From: Bacteroidaceae bacterium
GTDB taxonomy: Bacteria; Bacteroidota; Bacteroidia; Bacteroidales; Bacteroidaceae
Direction of reading: 5' to 3'
NCBI GenBank assembly: GCA_017466065.1
Contig: JAFTUV010000009.1
Span: 92,482-156,481 of the forward strand
Length of the DNA: 64,000 nt
The notes below the pieces were generated by a model. That model searched no databases. It was not told the DNA's origin and saw only the letters and a program-made list of their open reading frames with translations. Both the position numbers and the translations under genes were made by a program. Position 1 is the stretch's first letter. Every line of letters starts with the position of its first letter. This document shows, piece by piece, positions 46,753 to 57,286 of the stretch.

Positions 46753-46955
46753 TTCTATATTGTTTTTTATTTTTCAAATTTGTTTAAACAAGTATTACTA
46801 TCTACTATGTAGATGTAATAACCTACAAAAATATATAAAAAAAGTAGTATTTGAACGTTTATGTTGATAATTTGTTTTTTAAACTCCTTTTTTGTCCGTT
46901 ATTGGTAATTTGTCGGTAAAAAAAGTTATCTTCGCATAATATTTAAATAAATTTT

Positions 46956-49577
46956 ATGGCCGAAAAAGATACAGCTGTAACCCCTATGATGCGCCAGTTT
47001 ATGGAGCTTAAAGCAAAGCACCCCGATGCTGTGCTTCTGTTCCGTTGCGGCGACTTTTACGAAACATATTGTTCCGATGCAGTTGTTGCGTCGGAAATTC
47101 TTGGAATAACACTCACCAAGCGTTCCAATGGCAAGAATCCTGCGGCACAAGCTACCGAAATGGCAGGCTTTCCTTTTCACGCCCTCGACACCTATCTTCC
47201 CAAGCTCGTGCGTGCGGGCAAGAGGGTTGCTATATGCGACCAGTTGGAAGACCCTAAAATGACCAAGAAATTGGTGAAGCGTGGCATTACCGAGCTTGTT
47301 ACCCCCGGTGTTTCCATAAACGACAATATTCTAAACTATAAGGAAAATAATTTTCTTGCAGCGGTACATTTTGGCAAGCCTATGTGCGGAATATCTTTTC
47401 TCGATATTTCCACAGGCGAGTTTCTTGTGGCCGAAGGTACATTCGATTATATAGATAAACTTATTGTTAATTTCCGTCCCAAAGAGGTACTCTTTGAACG
47501 TGGCAATAAAAAGCGTTTCGAGGAGTGTTTCGGCAGCAAATTGCTTACATTCGAGCTCGACGACTGGGTTTTCACCGACGAATTTGCCAATGAGAAACTT
47601 ACCAAACATTTCGAAACAAAAAACCTAAAAGGCTATGGCATAAGTCACTTGCGCAGCGGAATAGTGGCTGCCGGTGCCATACTCCACTATCTTGGGGTAA
47701 CCCTCCACACGCAAATATCGCACATACGCAATATTTCACGCATAGAAGAGGAACGCTATGTTAGGCTCGATAAATTCACGATACGCAGCCTCGAACTTCT
47801 TGGCAGTATGCACGATGGCGGCTCTTCGCTTCTATCAGTAATCGACAAGACAATAACTCCTATGGGAGCCCGTCTGCTCAAACGTTGGATGGTCTTTCCG
47901 TTGAAAGATAAAAAGCCCATTGATGAGCGTTTGGATATTGTGGAATACTATTTCCGCGAGCCTGAATTCCGCGATATTGTCGATGAGCAGCTTCATAAAA
48001 TAGGCGACCTCGAACGCATAATATCGAAAGTGGCGGCAGCGCGTGTGTCACCGCGCGAGCTTGTGCAGTTAAAAATAGCTCTGCAAGCGATAGAGCCCAT
48101 CAAGAAGGCCTGTGAGCAATCCTCCAACGATGTTATAAAGAGTATTGGTGCACAGCTCGATTGTTGTGCCGATATTAGCAACCGCATAGCCACCGAGATT
48201 GTTCCCGAACCTCCTCTCCTTTTGAACAAAGGAGGTGTGGTTGCCGACGGAGTGAATAAAGAACTCGATGAATTACGTGCCATAGCCTATCACGGCAAGG
48301 ATTATCTTATGCAGTTGCAGCAACGTGAAAGTGAGCGTACAGGTATTCCCAGCCTTAAAATATCGTTCAACAACGTATTCGGTTATTATATAGAGGTTCG
48401 TAACACCTATAAAGAGAATGTTCCCGAGGAGTGGATACGCAAGCAGACACTTGTGAATGCCGAGCGATACATAACTCAGGAACTTAAAGAGTATGAAGAG
48501 AAAATACTTGGTGCCGAGGAAAAAATAGTTGTGCTCGAATCGCGCATATTCGGGGAAATTGTAACCGAGCTTGCTTCCTATATACCATCTATTCAGTTGA
48601 ATGCCACTCTATTGGCCCGCCTCGATACACTACTTTCCTTTGCCAATGTATCGCGTGCCTACAAATATATAAGACCGGTTATAAGCGAAAATAATATTCT
48701 CGATATTAAGCAAGGCCGTCACCCGGTGATAGAGCGCGGAATGCCTGTGGGTGAAAATTACATTCCCAACGACCTTTATCTCGACAGCGACAAGCAGCAG
48801 ATAATAATAGTTACCGGTCCCAATATGGCCGGAAAGTCGGCCCTTCTGCGCCAGACAGCACTAATCACCCTGCTTGCACAGATAGGTTGCTTTGTTCCGG
48901 CCGAGAGTGCCCACATAGGCCTTGTCGATAAGATATTCACCCGTGTGGGTGCCAGCGATAATATATCGGCAGGAGAATCAACCTTTATGGTCGAAATGAC
49001 CGAGGCGGCAAGCATTCTCAACAATCTGTCGGGTCGCAGTCTTGTGCTCTTCGACGAACTTGGTCGAGGAACATCCACATACGACGGAATGTCCATTGCT
49101 TGGGCCATTGTGGAGTATATACACGAAAACTCCCAAGGCCGTGCACGCACCCTCTTTGCCACCCACTACCACGAGCTGAACGAAATGGAGAAGAGCTTCC
49201 CGCGTATAAAGAATTACAACGTGTCGGTGCGCGAAATTGATGGTCGTGTGATATTCTTGCGCAAGTTGATGGAAGGCGGTAGCGAGCACTCGTTCGGTAT
49301 TCACGTGGCAAAGCTCGCCGGAATGCCTAAAAGTGTGATTAAACGTTCGGAACAGATTTTGAGCAAACTCGAAGCGAGTGACAACAGGGGTGAACTTAAA
49401 AAAGCCCCCACCACCGAAATTGCCGACAGTCGCGAAGGTGTGCAACTGAACTTTTTTCAGCTCGATGACCCCGTGCTATCACAAGTGCGCGACGAAATAT
49501 TGGGAATAGATGTAAATAATCTCACTCCGCTCGAAGCACTTAACAAACTCAACGAAATACAGAAAATTGTGAAATAA
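46956..49577 (+). CDS. mutS: DNA mismatch repair protein MutS
   Basis: 873 residues. The mismatch-binding motif is in [31 protein letters not shown] (Phe-x-Glu form), the clamp and lever regions are in the middle, Walker A is GPNMAGKS (621-628), and Walker B/signature follow ([54 protein letters not shown]). The C-terminus ends in a short [17 protein letters not shown] helix-hairpin. A -7-like TATCTTCG lies at 46927-46934. Monocistronic between leuS (divergent) and the catalase gene. Confidence 0.97.
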   Translation: MAEKDTAVTPMMRQFMELKAKHPDAVLLFRCGDFYETYCSDAVVASEILGITLTKRSNGKNPAAQATEMAGFPFHALDTYLPKLVRAGKRVAICDQLEDPKMTKKLVKRGITELVTPGVSINDNILNYKENNFLAAVHFGKPMCGISFLDISTGEFLVAEGTFDYIDKLIVNFRPKEVLFERGNKKRFEECFGSKLLTFELDDWVFTDEFANEKLTKHFETKNLKGYGISHLRSGIVAAGAILHYLGVTLHTQISHIRNISRIEEERYVRLDKFTIRSLELLGSMHDGGSSLLSVIDKTITPMGARLLKRWMVFPLKDKKPIDERLDIVEYYFREPEFRDIVDEQLHKIGDLERIISKVAAARVSPRELVQLKIALQAIEPIKKACEQSSNDVIKSIGAQLDCCADISNRIATEIVPEPPLLLNKGGVVADGVNKELDELRAIAYHGKDYLMQLQQRESERTGIPSLKISFNNVFGYYIEVRNTYKENVPEEWIRKQTLVNAERYITQELKEYEEKILGAEEKIVVLESRIFGEIVTELASYIPSIQLNATLLARLDTLLSFANVSRAYKYIRPVISENNILDIKQGRHPVIERGMPVGENYIPNDLYLDSDKQQIIIVTGPNMAGKSALLRQTALITLLAQIGCFVPAESAHIGLVDKIFTRVGASDNISAGESTFMVEMTEAASILNNLSGRSLVLFDELGRGTSTYDGMSIAWAIVEYIHENSQGRARTLFATHYHELNEMEKSFPRIKNYNVSVREIDGRVIFLRKLMEGGSEHSFGIHVAKLAGMPKSVIKRSEQILSKLEASDNRGELKKAPTTEIADSREGVQLNFFQLDDPVLSQVRDEILGIDVNNLTPLEALNKLNEIQKIVK

Positions 49578-49658
49578 TACTCACCATTTTTTAATATCGC
49601 TGTAAACTTTTGTTCATAGTGTAGGTTTATAATATGTTATGATTAAACATATTATCTT

Positions 49659-51164
49659 ATGGACAAAAAGTATCTTACAAATGAATCGGGAGCACCTGTG
49701 AGTGATAATACCAATTCTTTGACGGCCGGGCCCAGAGGTCCCATACTGCTCGAAGATAATTGGCTCATTGAGAAATTGGCTCACTTCGACCGCGAAGTAA
49801 TCCCCGAGCGTCGTATGCACGCAAAAGGAAGCGGTGCGTTCGGTACATTCACAGTCACAAACGATGTAACCCGTTACACCTCGGCGGCACTATTCTCGCA
49901 AGTGGGTAAAAAGAGCGATATTCTTGTGCGCTTCTCCACCGTGGCCGGAGAGCGCGGTGCTGCCGATGCCGAACGCGATATACGAGGCTTTGCCGTGCGT
50001 TTCTACACCGAAGAGGGTAATTGGGACCTTGTAGGCAATAATACTCCTGTGTTTTTTCTGCGCGACCCGTTGCAATTCCCCGACCTTAACCACGCCATAA
50101 AGCGCGACCCGAAAACCAATCTGCGCTCTCCGCAGAGTAATTGGGATTTCTGGACAATGCTTCCCGAGGCGTTGCATCAAGTGACCATTGTGATGTCCGA
50201 CCGCGGCATTCCGGCCACTTATCGTAATATGCACGGGTTTGGTTCCCACACATTCAGCCTCATAAATGCACAAGGGGTGCGCGTGTGGGTGAAATTTCAT
50301 TTTGTAACACAGCAAGGTATTAAAAATTTAAGTAACGATGAGGCTGCCGAAATTATAGCAAAAGATCGTGAGAGCCACGGGCGCGACCTCTTCAACGCTA
50401 TTGCCACGGGCGATTATCCACGTTGGAAACTATGCTTCCAAATAATGACCGAGGAACAAGCACGCGATTATAAAGAAAATCCTTTTGACCTCACCAAAGT
50501 GTGGAGTCACAAGGAATTTCCTCTTATCGAAGCGGGCGTAATTGAGCTTAACAGGAACCCCGACAACTATTTTGCTCAAATTGAACAGGCTGCCTTTAAT
50601 CCTGCCCACATAGTTCCCGGAATAGGATTTTCACCCGATAAAATGTTGCAAGGCCGCCTTTTTTCCTATGGCGATGCACAACGTTACAGGCTTGGCGTAA
50701 ATCACGACCAGATACCTGTGAACCGCCCTCGTTGCCCAATGCACAGTTTCCACCGCGACGGGCTTATGCGTGTCGATGATAATAATGGAGCCACGAAAGG
50801 TTATTCTCCCAACAGTATAGATGAATGGCAAGTGAAAAAATATCATAATGCCTACTCCCCTATCGCCGGCGATGAATGTCGTTACGATTATCACAACGAT
50901 TGCACCGACGACTGTTTCTATCAGCCCGGCAACCTCTATCGTCTGCTCACCGAGGATAAACGCAAATTATTGATAAACAACACCGCCGAAGATATTATGC
51001 CTGTCACCGAGAATATAAAATATCGCCACGCGGCCCACTGCTATTTAGCCGATGCCGAGTATGGCACACGCATCGCCGAGGCATTACACTTGTCGATGGT
51101 CGAGGTTAAGCGTCTGGCATCGTTGGGTATTAAAGAACGATTGGAGGCAACAAGGACAATTTAA
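49659..51164 (+). CDS. katA: Monofunctional haem catalase (small subunit)
   Basis: 501 residues, the length of clade 3 small-subunit catalases. Catalytic His54 ([16 protein letters not shown]), Asn127/128 ([13 protein letters not shown]) and the proximal haem ligand Tyr337 ([13 protein letters not shown]) are present; NADPH-site residues lie near [10 protein letters not shown]. It breaks down hydrogen peroxide and is typical of oxygen-tolerant Bacteroidales, usually OxyR-controlled; I see no clear OxyR site in the 81-base upstream gap. Its stop codon lies inside the terminator shared with lgt. Confidence 0.96.
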   Translation: MDKKYLTNESGAPVSDNTNSLTAGPRGPILLEDNWLIEKLAHFDREVIPERRMHAKGSGAFGTFTVTNDVTRYTSAALFSQVGKKSDILVRFSTVAGERGAADAERDIRGFAVRFYTEEGNWDLVGNNTPVFFLRDPLQFPDLNHAIKRDPKTNLRSPQSNWDFWTMLPEALHQVTIVMSDRGIPATYRNMHGFGSHTFSLINAQGVRVWVKFHFVTQQGIKNLSNDEAAEIIAKDRESHGRDLFNAIATGDYPRWKLCFQIMTEEQARDYKENPFDLTKVWSHKEFPLIEAGVIELNRNPDNYFAQIEQAAFNPAHIVPGIGFSPDKMLQGRLFSYGDAQRYRLGVNHDQIPVNRPRCPMHSFHRDGLMRVDDNNGATKGYSPNSIDEWQVKKYHNAYSPIAGDECRYDYHNDCTDDCFYQPGNLYRLLTEDKRKLLINNTAEDIMPVTENIKYRHAAHCYLADAEYGTRIAEALHLSMVEVKRLASLGIKERLEATRTI

Positions 51165-51206
51165 AAAGATAAAAGCGGCTTATGCCGCTTTTATCTTTTT
51201 AAATTG
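51157..51206. terminator. 23-bp perfect inverted repeat shared by katA and lgt 3' ends
   Basis: Arms 51157-51179 and 51184-51206 are fully complementary with a 4-base loop; the GC core is AGCGGC/GCCGCT, flanked by A and T runs on both sides, so it terminates in both directions. It contains the last codon and the stop of katA and the last eight codons plus stop of lgt. Confidence 0.93.
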
Positions 51207-52019
51207 TCTTATTCCGTATATGATGCTTGCCACACCCATAATTATGAAAGGAATACTCAACCACTGCCCCATATCAAACGTCATACCCTGCTCAAAATCC
51301 ACCTGCACCTCTTTAAGGAACTCCACAAAGAAGCGGAAAGTAAAAATAGTAAACAGGCAGTAGCCGAAGAAAAATCCCGTACCCACAAGTTTCGGAAATT
51401 TCTTGTACAAAAACCATCCTCCGATGAAAAATATAATATAGGCAGCAGCCTCGTACAGCTGTGCCGGGTGGCGCGGTACATTATCCACCTGTGCAAAAAT
51501 AATTCCAAACGGGCTATCGGTGGCACGGCCCAAAATCTCGGAATTCATAAAATTACCCACCCTTATTGCAGCAGCCACAATGGGAGTGGTGATAGCAATA
51601 TTATCAAGTATCCATTTAATGGATAATTTTGTTTTGCGGTGGTACAATACAAGCGCAATCATCAGCCCCAATGTTCCTCCGTGGCTTGCAAGCCCTTGGT
51701 AACCAATAAAATGCCATCCGCCCGGGGTTATTTTTATAGGTAGAAACATCTCGGCTATATTGTTCAGATAATAGGCCGGCTCATAGAAGAGGCAATGCCC
51801 TAAACGTGCCCCCAGCAGAATACCAACAAAGCAGTACATAAAGAGCGGTTCAAAGAGCTTCTCGCTCACATTCTGCTTCTTATATAGGTTTTGCATAATG
51901 TAATAACCGGTCATCAATGCTATCACCCAGCATAGTGAGTAGTAGCGCACCTCGAACCCGAATATAGAAAAAGGGCTTGTATCGGGGTTCCATATAATGT
52001 GGCAAGGCAGTGCAGTCAT
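51180..52019 (-). CDS. lgt: Prolipoprotein diacylglyceryl transferase
   Basis: 279 residues, seven membrane helices. Family motifs: YSLCWVIALMTGYYIMQ, GARLGHCLFYEPAYYL, GGWHFIGYQGLASHGGTLGLMIALVLYHRKT (active-site region), IRVGNFMNSEILGRATDSPFGIIF and RHPAQLYEAAAYIIFFIGGWFLYKK. It attaches diacylglycerol to the lipobox cysteine, the first step in maturing all lipoproteins in this window. Its last residues (QFKKIKAA) are encoded in the shared terminator. 14 bases after ychF. Confidence 0.95.
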   Translation of the reverse strand: MTALPCHIIWNPDTSPFSIFGFEVRYYSLCWVIALMTGYYIMQNLYKKQNVSEKLFEPLFMYCFVGILLGARLGHCLFYEPAYYLNNIAEMFLPIKITPGGWHFIGYQGLASHGGTLGLMIALVLYHRKTKLSIKWILDNIAITTPIVAAAIRVGNFMNSEILGRATDSPFGIIFAQVDNVPRHPAQLYEAAAYIIFFIGGWFLYKKFPKLVGTGFFFGYCLFTIFTFRFFVEFLKEVQVDFEQGMTFDMGQWLSIPFIIMGVASIIYGIRQFKKIKAA

Positions 52020-52033
52020 ATTGCAATATGTTG

Positions 52034-53137
52034 TTACACGTTGAACAGGAAGTGCATAATATCGCCATCCTGAACAACATACTCTTTGCCTTCCACGCCC
52101 ATTTTTCCTGCCTCTCGCACAGCAGCTTCCGAGCCATAGTTTATATAGTCGTCATATTTTATAACCTGTGCGCGTATGAATCCTTTTTCAAAATCGGTGT
52201 GAATAACTCCTGCACATTGCGGAGCCTTCCACCCTTTGCGGAAGGTCCAAGCCTTCACCTCCATCTCACCTGCGGTGATGAATGTTTGCAGGTTCAGCAG
52301 ATTATAGATAGCCTTAATGAGGCGGTCGCAACCCGATTCTGTGAGTCCCATATCTTCCAAGAACATCTGCTTCTCCTCGTAACTTTCAAGCTCGGCAATG
52401 TCGGCTTCTGTCTGGGCCGATATTATTATAAGCTCGGCATTCTCCTCTTTTATGGCCTCTCGCACAGCTTCTACATATTTATTGCCGTTGGCAGCCGATG
52501 TATCATCGACATTGCACACATAGAGAACAGGCTTTGTGGTGAGCAGGAAGAGGTTTTTTGCCACGCTCTGCTCATCTTCTGTCTCAAAAACCACTGTACG
52601 GGCCGATTTTCCGGCTTCAAGAGCCTCTTTATACTGCATAAGTACATCATATTCGAGCTTTGCCTGCTTGTCGCCGCCCACTCGTGCCTGCTTTTCCACA
52701 CGCTTTATGCGGTTCTCGATTGTTTCGAGGTCTTTTAATTGCAGTTCGATGTCTATAATCTCCTTGTCGCGTACGGGGTCTACCGAGCCATCGACGTGTA
52801 CAATGTTGTCGTTGTCGAAACAGCGCAGAACGTGTATAATGGCATCTGTTTCGCGTATATTGCCAAGGAATTGATTACCAAGCCCTTCGCCCTTGCTCGC
52901 TCCCTTTACAAGGCCTGCAATGTCCACAATGTCGCAAGTTGCGGGCACAATGCGTCCGGGGTGTACAATTTCGGCGAGTTTGTTCAGTCGCTCGTCGGGT
53001 ACTGTTATTTGTCCCATCTGCGCGTCAATGGTGCAGAAGGGGAAGTTTGCTGCCTGTGCTTTTGCACTCGACAGGCAGTTGAAGAGTGTCGATTTTCCTA
53101 CGTTGGGCAAGCCCACAATTCCTGCTTTAAGAGCCAT
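52034..53137 (-). CDS. ychF: Ribosome-binding ATPase/GTPase YchF
   Basis: 367 residues. P-loop GLPNVGKSTLFNCLSSAKAQAANFPFCTIDAQMG; DIAGLVKGASKGEGLGNQFLGNIRETDAI as G3; NxxE in place of NKxD (VCNVDD..., typical for ATP preference); coiled-coil insert (~130-165); TGS domain FITAGEMEVKAWTFRKGWKAPQCAGVIHTDFEKGFIRAQVIKYDDY. A conserved Obg-family protein linked to ribosome quality and oxidative stress. Read together with lgt. Confidence 0.96.
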   Translation of the reverse strand: MALKAGIVGLPNVGKSTLFNCLSSAKAQAANFPFCTIDAQMGQITVPDERLNKLAEIVHPGRIVPATCDIVDIAGLVKGASKGEGLGNQFLGNIRETDAIIHVLRCFDNDNIVHVDGSVDPVRDKEIIDIELQLKDLETIENRIKRVEKQARVGGDKQAKLEYDVLMQYKEALEAGKSARTVVFETEDEQSVAKNLFLLTTKPVLYVCNVDDTSAANGNKYVEAVREAIKEENAELIIISAQTEADIAELESYEEKQMFLEDMGLTESGCDRLIKAIYNLLNLQTFITAGEMEVKAWTFRKGWKAPQCAGVIHTDFEKGFIRAQVIKYDDYINYGSEAAVREAGKMGVEGKEYVVQDGDIMHFLFNV

Positions 53138-53176
53138 ATTTTATGAGTTTATTGGTTTTCTGTGATTATATAAAAA

Positions 53177-53202
53177 GCATCGGCTTTTGTAAAAGCCGAT
53201 GC
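53177..53202 (-). terminator. Terminator of polA
   Basis: Arms GCATCGGCTTTT (53177-53188) and AAAAGCCGATGC (53191-53202); on the minus strand a TTTTTATATAA tract follows. 67 bases after the polA stop. Confidence 0.88.
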
Positions 53203-53269
53203 AAAAATACGGAATAATTTTGTAAGTAGAAAATGGGGTAGGGCTCTTTGTTGAAAGCCTTGCAGTAAA

Positions 53270-56101
53270 TCAGTGCGCTTCCAACCAATTGGCTCCCCAG
53301 CCATAGTCGGCAACAAGGGGTACACGCATTGCAAATGCCCGCTCCATTTCCTCTACCACAAGTGTTTGCAGGAGCTCTTTCTCTTCGGGTATTACGTTGA
53401 AATTCAATTCGTCGTGTACCTGCAATATCATAGTGGAGCGCATCTGTTGCTCCTTCATACGGCGGTAGATATTTATCATTGCCACCTTGATAATATCGGC
53501 TGCGCTGCCTTGTATGGGGGCGTTAACGGCATTTCTTTCGGCATATCCGCGCACCACAGCGTTGTGTGAGTTTATGTCGGGCAGGAAGCGTTTGCGGTGG
53601 AATATTGTTTCCACATAGCCTTTGAGCTTTGCTTCCTGTTTACATTTTTCAATATACTCGGCTACTCCTTTATAGGTGTCGAAATAGTTGTCGATAAGCA
53701 CTTTTGCTTCGGGGCGACTCACGTTCATCCTCTCGGCAAGGCCGAATACCGATATTCCGTATATTATGCCGAAATTGGCAACCTTTGCCCGGCTGCGTTC
53801 CTCTTTTGTAACATCTTGAATGGGCTTTTTATATATTTTGGCGGCGGTGGCGGCGTGTATGTCATTCCCGCTGCAAAAGTCCCCAATCATATTCTTGTCG
53901 CCGCTCAGGTGTGCCATTATGCGCAGCTCTATCTGCGAATAATCGACCGAGAGGAAAAGGCATCCATTGTCGGGGATAAAGGCTTTGCGCACCTCTTTTC
54001 CCTCTTCGTCGCGTATGGGAATATTTTGCAGGTTGGGGTTGCTCGAACTTAATCGGCCGGTGGCTGTGACTGTTTGGTTATACGATGTATGTATCTTTCC
54101 TGTGCGTGGGTTCACAAGGGCCGGCAAGCTGTCGATGTATGTGCTCAACAGTTTTTTAAGCCCTCGGTATTGTAAAATATTTTTAACGATAGGGTGGCGA
54201 TTTTGCAGCTGTGCAAGCACCTCCTCCGATGTTACGAATTGTCCTGTTTTTGTCTTTTTGGGCTTATCGACAATTTTTAATTTACCAAAAAGAATATCGC
54301 CAACCTGCTTGGGCGATGCGATATTGAATACTTCGCCTGCTTGCTCGAAAATTCCATTCTCAATCTCCTCCAAACGTTTGCCAAGCTGTGTTGATGTTTC
54401 GCGCAAGGCATTGCTGTCGATGCGTGCTCCGTTGCGTTCCATATAGGCAAGCACGGGGATAAGCGGCATTTCTATATTGTAGAAAAGTTCTTCGATTCCC
54501 TCTTTTTTAATCTCCTGCTCCAATATGTTTTTCAGCCGCAGTGTAATGTCGGCATCTTCGCAGGCATAATCGCAGACAAGGGTGGGGGAGAGGTCGCGCA
54601 TATTCTTCTGGTTCTTCCCCTTCTCTCCAATAAGCTCGGTTATCTTTATTGTTTCGTAATTAAGATAAATTTCGGCAAGATAGTCCATTCCGTGGTAAAG
54701 CTCAGGTTGCAGCACATAGTGTGCAATCATCGTGTCGAAAAGTTTACCGCGCAGTTCCACTCCGTAGTTGGCAAGAACGGTGAGGTCGTATTTTATATTT
54801 TGTCCCACCTTGCATATTGTTTCGTCTTCTATGAGCGGGCGCAAAATTCCGAGCCTTTGCCCGGCTTTGTTTCTGTCGGCTGCGATTGGGATGTAAACAG
54901 CCTCTCCCTCCTTCACCGATAGTGAAATTCCCACAAGTTCGGCCTCCAAGGCGTTGGTGCTTGTGGTTTCTGTGTCGATGCACACAGTTTTGCAATTTTT
55001 TATAGCAGACAGGAAAGTGAGTATATCATCTTCTGTATCAACAAGTTTGTAGCTGTGTAGGGTGTCCTTTAAGCTCAAATGGCTCGATTTTTTTTCTTCG
55101 CCCGTACTTTCGGTGGCAAAAAAATCAAAGAGAAAGCCTTGTTGGGGCTCGTTCTTCATTTTTTTTCCGCCTTCTTTTGTTGTTGCATTTTCAGCCGGCT
55201 GTGTCGTGTCGTCGAAAAGCGATGGAGCAAAATTTGTTTTTTTCACTCTCTCTTTCAGTGCCCGCAATTCGTAAAAGTCGAGTAGGCGAGTGAGCTCCTC
55301 TTCGTTTGCCTGCTCGCGTTTCAAAAGTTCCATATTGAGCTCAATGGGAACATCGGTTTTTATTGTTGCAAGGAATTTGCTGAAAAGGATTTTTTCGCGG
55401 TTCTCCTCGACTTTGGTTTTGAGTGCACCTTTCAGTTTGTCGGTATTGTCGAGCAGGTTCTCTATGCTTCCGAATTCGGCAATGAGTTTTTGTGCGGTTT
55501 TTTCACCCACTCCCGGGCAGCCGGGAATATTGTCGCTTGCATCGCCCATCAATCCCAAAAGGTCTATAACCTGTGCTGTGTTCTCTATGCCGAATTTTTC
55601 CTTTACACGTTCCACGCCCATAACTTCGAACTCCTTGTCGCCGTATTTGGGTCGGTATATAAAAACATTCTCCGAAACTAACTGTCCGTAGTCCTTGTCG
55701 GGGGTCATCATATATGTAATAATTCCCCTTTTCTCCGCTTGTTTTGCCAGAGTGCCCACTACATCGTCGGCCTCAAAGCCGGGAACCTCGAATACGGGTA
55801 TATTATAGGCTTTCAGTATCTCTTTTATAACCGGCACCGACTCGCGTATAACCTCGGGAGTCTCTTCGCGCTGTGCCTTGTATTGCTCGTATGCTTCGTG
55901 ACGGAATGTTTTTCCACGCGGGTCGAAGGCAACGCCTATGTGTGTGGGTTGTTCCTTCTTTATAACATCTTCGAGCGTGTTTACAAAGCCCAGAATTGCC
56001 GATGTATTGAACCCTTTTGAGTTAATCCTCGGGTTCTTTATAAATGCGTAATATGCACGGTAAATAAGTGCGTATGCGTCGAGTAAAAAGAGTTTTTCCA
56101 T
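53270..56101 (-). CDS. polA: DNA polymerase I with intact 3'-5' exonuclease
   Basis: 943 residues. 5'-nuclease domain 1-~290 (LFLLDAYALIYRAYYAF, VAFDPRGKTFRHEAYEQYKAQREETPE, GDASDNIPGCPGVGEKTAQKLI). 3'-5' exonuclease with CIDTETTSTNALEAELVGIS, NIKYDLTVLANYG and CDYACEDADITLRL, so the proofreading acidic residues are kept, unlike Bacillus. Polymerase motifs A (FLSVDYSQIELRIMAHLSGD), B (RAKVANFGIIYGISVFGLAERM) and C (ILQVHDELNFNV). It fills gaps after primer removal and excision repair. Confidence 0.97.
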   Translation of the reverse strand: MEKLFLLDAYALIYRAYYAFIKNPRINSKGFNTSAILGFVNTLEDVIKKEQPTHIGVAFDPRGKTFRHEAYEQYKAQREETPEVIRESVPVIKEILKAYNIPVFEVPGFEADDVVGTLAKQAEKRGIITYMMTPDKDYGQLVSENVFIYRPKYGDKEFEVMGVERVKEKFGIENTAQVIDLLGLMGDASDNIPGCPGVGEKTAQKLIAEFGSIENLLDNTDKLKGALKTKVEENREKILFSKFLATIKTDVPIELNMELLKREQANEEELTRLLDFYELRALKERVKKTNFAPSLFDDTTQPAENATTKEGGKKMKNEPQQGFLFDFFATESTGEEKKSSHLSLKDTLHSYKLVDTEDDILTFLSAIKNCKTVCIDTETTSTNALEAELVGISLSVKEGEAVYIPIAADRNKAGQRLGILRPLIEDETICKVGQNIKYDLTVLANYGVELRGKLFDTMIAHYVLQPELYHGMDYLAEIYLNYETIKITELIGEKGKNQKNMRDLSPTLVCDYACEDADITLRLKNILEQEIKKEGIEELFYNIEMPLIPVLAYMERNGARIDSNALRETSTQLGKRLEEIENGIFEQAGEVFNIASPKQVGDILFGKLKIVDKPKKTKTGQFVTSEEVLAQLQNRHPIVKNILQYRGLKKLLSTYIDSLPALVNPRTGKIHTSYNQTVTATGRLSSSNPNLQNIPIRDEEGKEVRKAFIPDNGCLFLSVDYSQIELRIMAHLSGDKNMIGDFCSGNDIHAATAAKIYKKPIQDVTKEERSRAKVANFGIIYGISVFGLAERMNVSRPEAKVLIDNYFDTYKGVAEYIEKCKQEAKLKGYVETIFHRKRFLPDINSHNAVVRGYAERNAVNAPIQGSAADIIKVAMINIYRRMKEQQMRSTMILQVHDELNFNVIPEEKELLQTLVVEEMERAFAMRVPLVADYGWGANWLEAH

Positions 56102-56236
56102 TTCTAATAAAAAATAACCGAATGTAAAAATACAAAAATTATGCTACCATCCATATTCTTTTTTATTACTTTTGCATTGTAAATGCGAAAAACATCTGTG
56201 TTCGCAGGTATAAATGGTTAATGAAAATTATTGCCG

Positions 56237-57211
56237 ATGGATTTAAAAACTGCCATACAAGCTCCCATAAAACAGGAATTGGATGTTTTTAAGGAGTATT
56301 ACAATGCTCAATTCAGTAGCGAGATTCCGTTATTGGGTTCGGCGTTGGGCAGTGTTTCATCGTCGGGGGGCAAAATGATGCGCCCCATCCTTCTTTTGCT
56401 CACTGCGCGCGCTTGTGGCAATATTTCACAGGAGACCTACGCTGCGGCTGCCTCGTTGGAGTTGCTGCACACTGCCAGCCTGCTTCACGACGATGTTGTC
56501 GATGAGAGCAATATGCGTCGCAGTGCCCCCTCCCTTAATGCTCTTTATGGCAACAGGGTGGCAATTCTCACCGGAGATTATCTTTTTTCGCTAGCGCTCA
56601 ACAATGCTGCAAAAACAAAAAACATCGAAATAATCGAGCAATTGTCGCAGCTTGGTTGTGCTTTGTCGGGTGGTGAGATGATGCAGTTACAGGCCCAGAA
56701 TAACGGTGCTTATGACGAAGAGAACTATTATAATATAATAAAGGGTAAGACTGCTTCGTTGTTTGCCTCCTGCGCATATATAGGTGCACTCTCGGCAGGA
56801 GTGACACAAGAGGTTGCCACTCGTTTCCGTCGCTTTGGTGAGATTGTTGGCCTTTGCTTCCAGATTAAAGACGATATTTTCGATTATTATACCTCCGATA
56901 TTGGCAAGCCTACGGGCAGTGATATGCGTGAGGGTAAAATAACGCTGCCTGCGTTATATGTGTTGCGCACTTTACAATCTCCTTTTACCGTAGCTGTGAG
57001 TGAGAAACTTGCATCGGGAAAAGAACTCGATGAAAAGGAGATAGAATCACTTATAGAATTGTCGAAAAGTGCCGGTGGAGTGGTGTATGCTATGGCTCAA
57101 ATTGAGAGGTTGCGAGCCGAGTCACTCACATTGTTGCCGTCTGATATTCCGGCCGGTTGTCACGAGGCTTTGGTTGCCTACATCGACTATGTAATTATGA
57201 GGGAAAAATAA
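56237..57211 (+). CDS. trans-Polyprenyl diphosphate synthase
   Basis: 324 residues from the ATG at 56237; a TTG two codons earlier is in frame but less likely. First Asp-rich motif LLHDDVVDESNMRRSAPS (DDVVD), KTASLFASCAYIGALSAG, second motif FQIKDDIFDYYTSDIGKPTGSDMREGKITLPALYVL (DDIFD). It extends farnesyl diphosphate to a long chain, most likely the octaprenyl tail of menaquinone (IspB/HepT type); chain length cannot be read reliably. -7 candidate TACTTTTG at 56167-56174. Confidence 0.92.
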   Translation: MDLKTAIQAPIKQELDVFKEYYNAQFSSEIPLLGSALGSVSSSGGKMMRPILLLLTARACGNISQETYAAAASLELLHTASLLHDDVVDESNMRRSAPSLNALYGNRVAILTGDYLFSLALNNAAKTKNIEIIEQLSQLGCALSGGEMMQLQAQNNGAYDEENYYNIIKGKTASLFASCAYIGALSAGVTQEVATRFRRFGEIVGLCFQIKDDIFDYYTSDIGKPTGSDMREGKITLPALYVLRTLQSPFTVAVSEKLASGKELDEKEIESLIELSKSAGGVVYAMAQIERLRAESLTLLPSDIPAGCHEALVAYIDYVIMREK

Positions 57212-57224
57212 CACTATAACCCAC

Positions 57225-57267
57225 CTGAAAAACGGGAGCCTTTTAAATAAAGGCTCCCGTTTTTCAG
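57225..57267. terminator. Bidirectional terminator between polyprenyl synthase and deoC
   Basis: 19-bp perfect arms 57225-57243 and 57249-57267 with GGGAGCC core and A5/T5 flanks between convergent genes. Confidence 0.95.
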
Positions 57268-57286
57268 ACAGTTTATCTTCAACAGG

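Noticed and set aside
46920..46960. dif-like sequence (TTCGCATAATATTTAAAT) before mutS
   Set aside because: Only the left arm resembles a XerCD site; the sequence is better explained as the TATCTTCG promoter and leader of mutS.
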